A stretch of DNA of 6,256 nt from Ruminococcaceae bacterium UBA5295 (GTDB taxonomy: Bacteria > Bacillota > Clostridia > Oscillospirales > Acutalibacteraceae): positions 42,399-48,654 of the forward strand of contig DHSD01000005.1 of NCBI GenBank assembly GCA_002411365.1. The letters are read 5' to 3'. The notes beneath the pieces are model-generated. The model was not told the origin of the DNA and did no database searches. It worked only from the letters and a program-made list of their open reading frames with translations. Below are positions 6,207-6,256 of the stretch, piece after piece; positions within the stretch are counted from its first letter, which is position 1; each line of letters opens with the position of its first letter. The position numbers were made by a program, and so were the translations under genes.

Positions 6207-6256
6207 TGGTGGACGTTACAGGACTCGAACCTGTGACCTTTCGCACGTCAAGCGAA
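6207..6256 (-). tRNA. tRNA-Val (anticodon GAC), 3' part, cut by window edge
   Basis: Read on the - strand, the end of a tRNA is clear. The anticodon arm TTCGC-TTGACGT-GCGAA occupies 6240-6256, with anticodon GAC at 6247-6249. A five-base variable loop AGGTC follows. The T arm is ACAGG-TTCGAGT-CCTGT (6218-6234). The acceptor strand AACGTCC, discriminator A and an encoded CCA (6207-6209) complete it. GAC reads the valine codon GUC. The 5' acceptor strand and D arm lie beyond the right edge. It is convergent with the sugar operon and not part of it. Confidence 0.93.

Overview
The window looks like a carbohydrate-use locus from a low-to-mid GC, Gram-positive Clostridia-type bacterium, plausibly of the Oscillospiraceae/Ruminococcaceae kind. 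This is inferred from AGGAGG-type ribosome binding sites, frequent TTG starts, a sigma-A-type promoter, a lipoprotein solute-binding protein, and the style of the proteins. No species can be named from the sequence alone.

Layout on the + strand: a promoter (21-49) with an operator-like site downstream, a LacI-family regulator (108-1133), a GC-rich stem-loop (1148-1179), a sugar-binding lipoprotein gene (1228-2658), two ABC permease genes (2700-3680 and 3673-4566), a second stem-loop (4585-4628), a family 1 beta-glucosidase (4666-5982) and a Rho-independent terminator (6054-6097). A tRNA-Val(GAC) enters from the right edge on the - strand. Its terminator (6163-6201) faces that of the operon, so the two units converge at about 6100-6160.

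The genes form one logical unit. The binding protein would capture a beta-glucoside outside the cell, the two permeases would import it unphosphorylated, the cytoplasmic GH1 enzyme would cleave it, and the LacI-type protein would sense a sugar and control the operon. No ATP-binding subunit is present. CUT1 importers often borrow a shared ATPase encoded elsewhere.

The main oddity is that two of the three transporter genes carry one in-frame stop codon each. TAG at 1711-1713 breaks the binding protein, and TGA at 3261-3263 falls at a probable Trp position in the first permease. The reading frame and family resemblance continue without change past both stops. The regulator, second permease and glycosidase are intact. 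Recent decay of the importer, a mixed population or sequence error are the likely explanations. TGA ends four genes here, so general TGA recoding is unlikely. I do not see a convincing novel system in this window.
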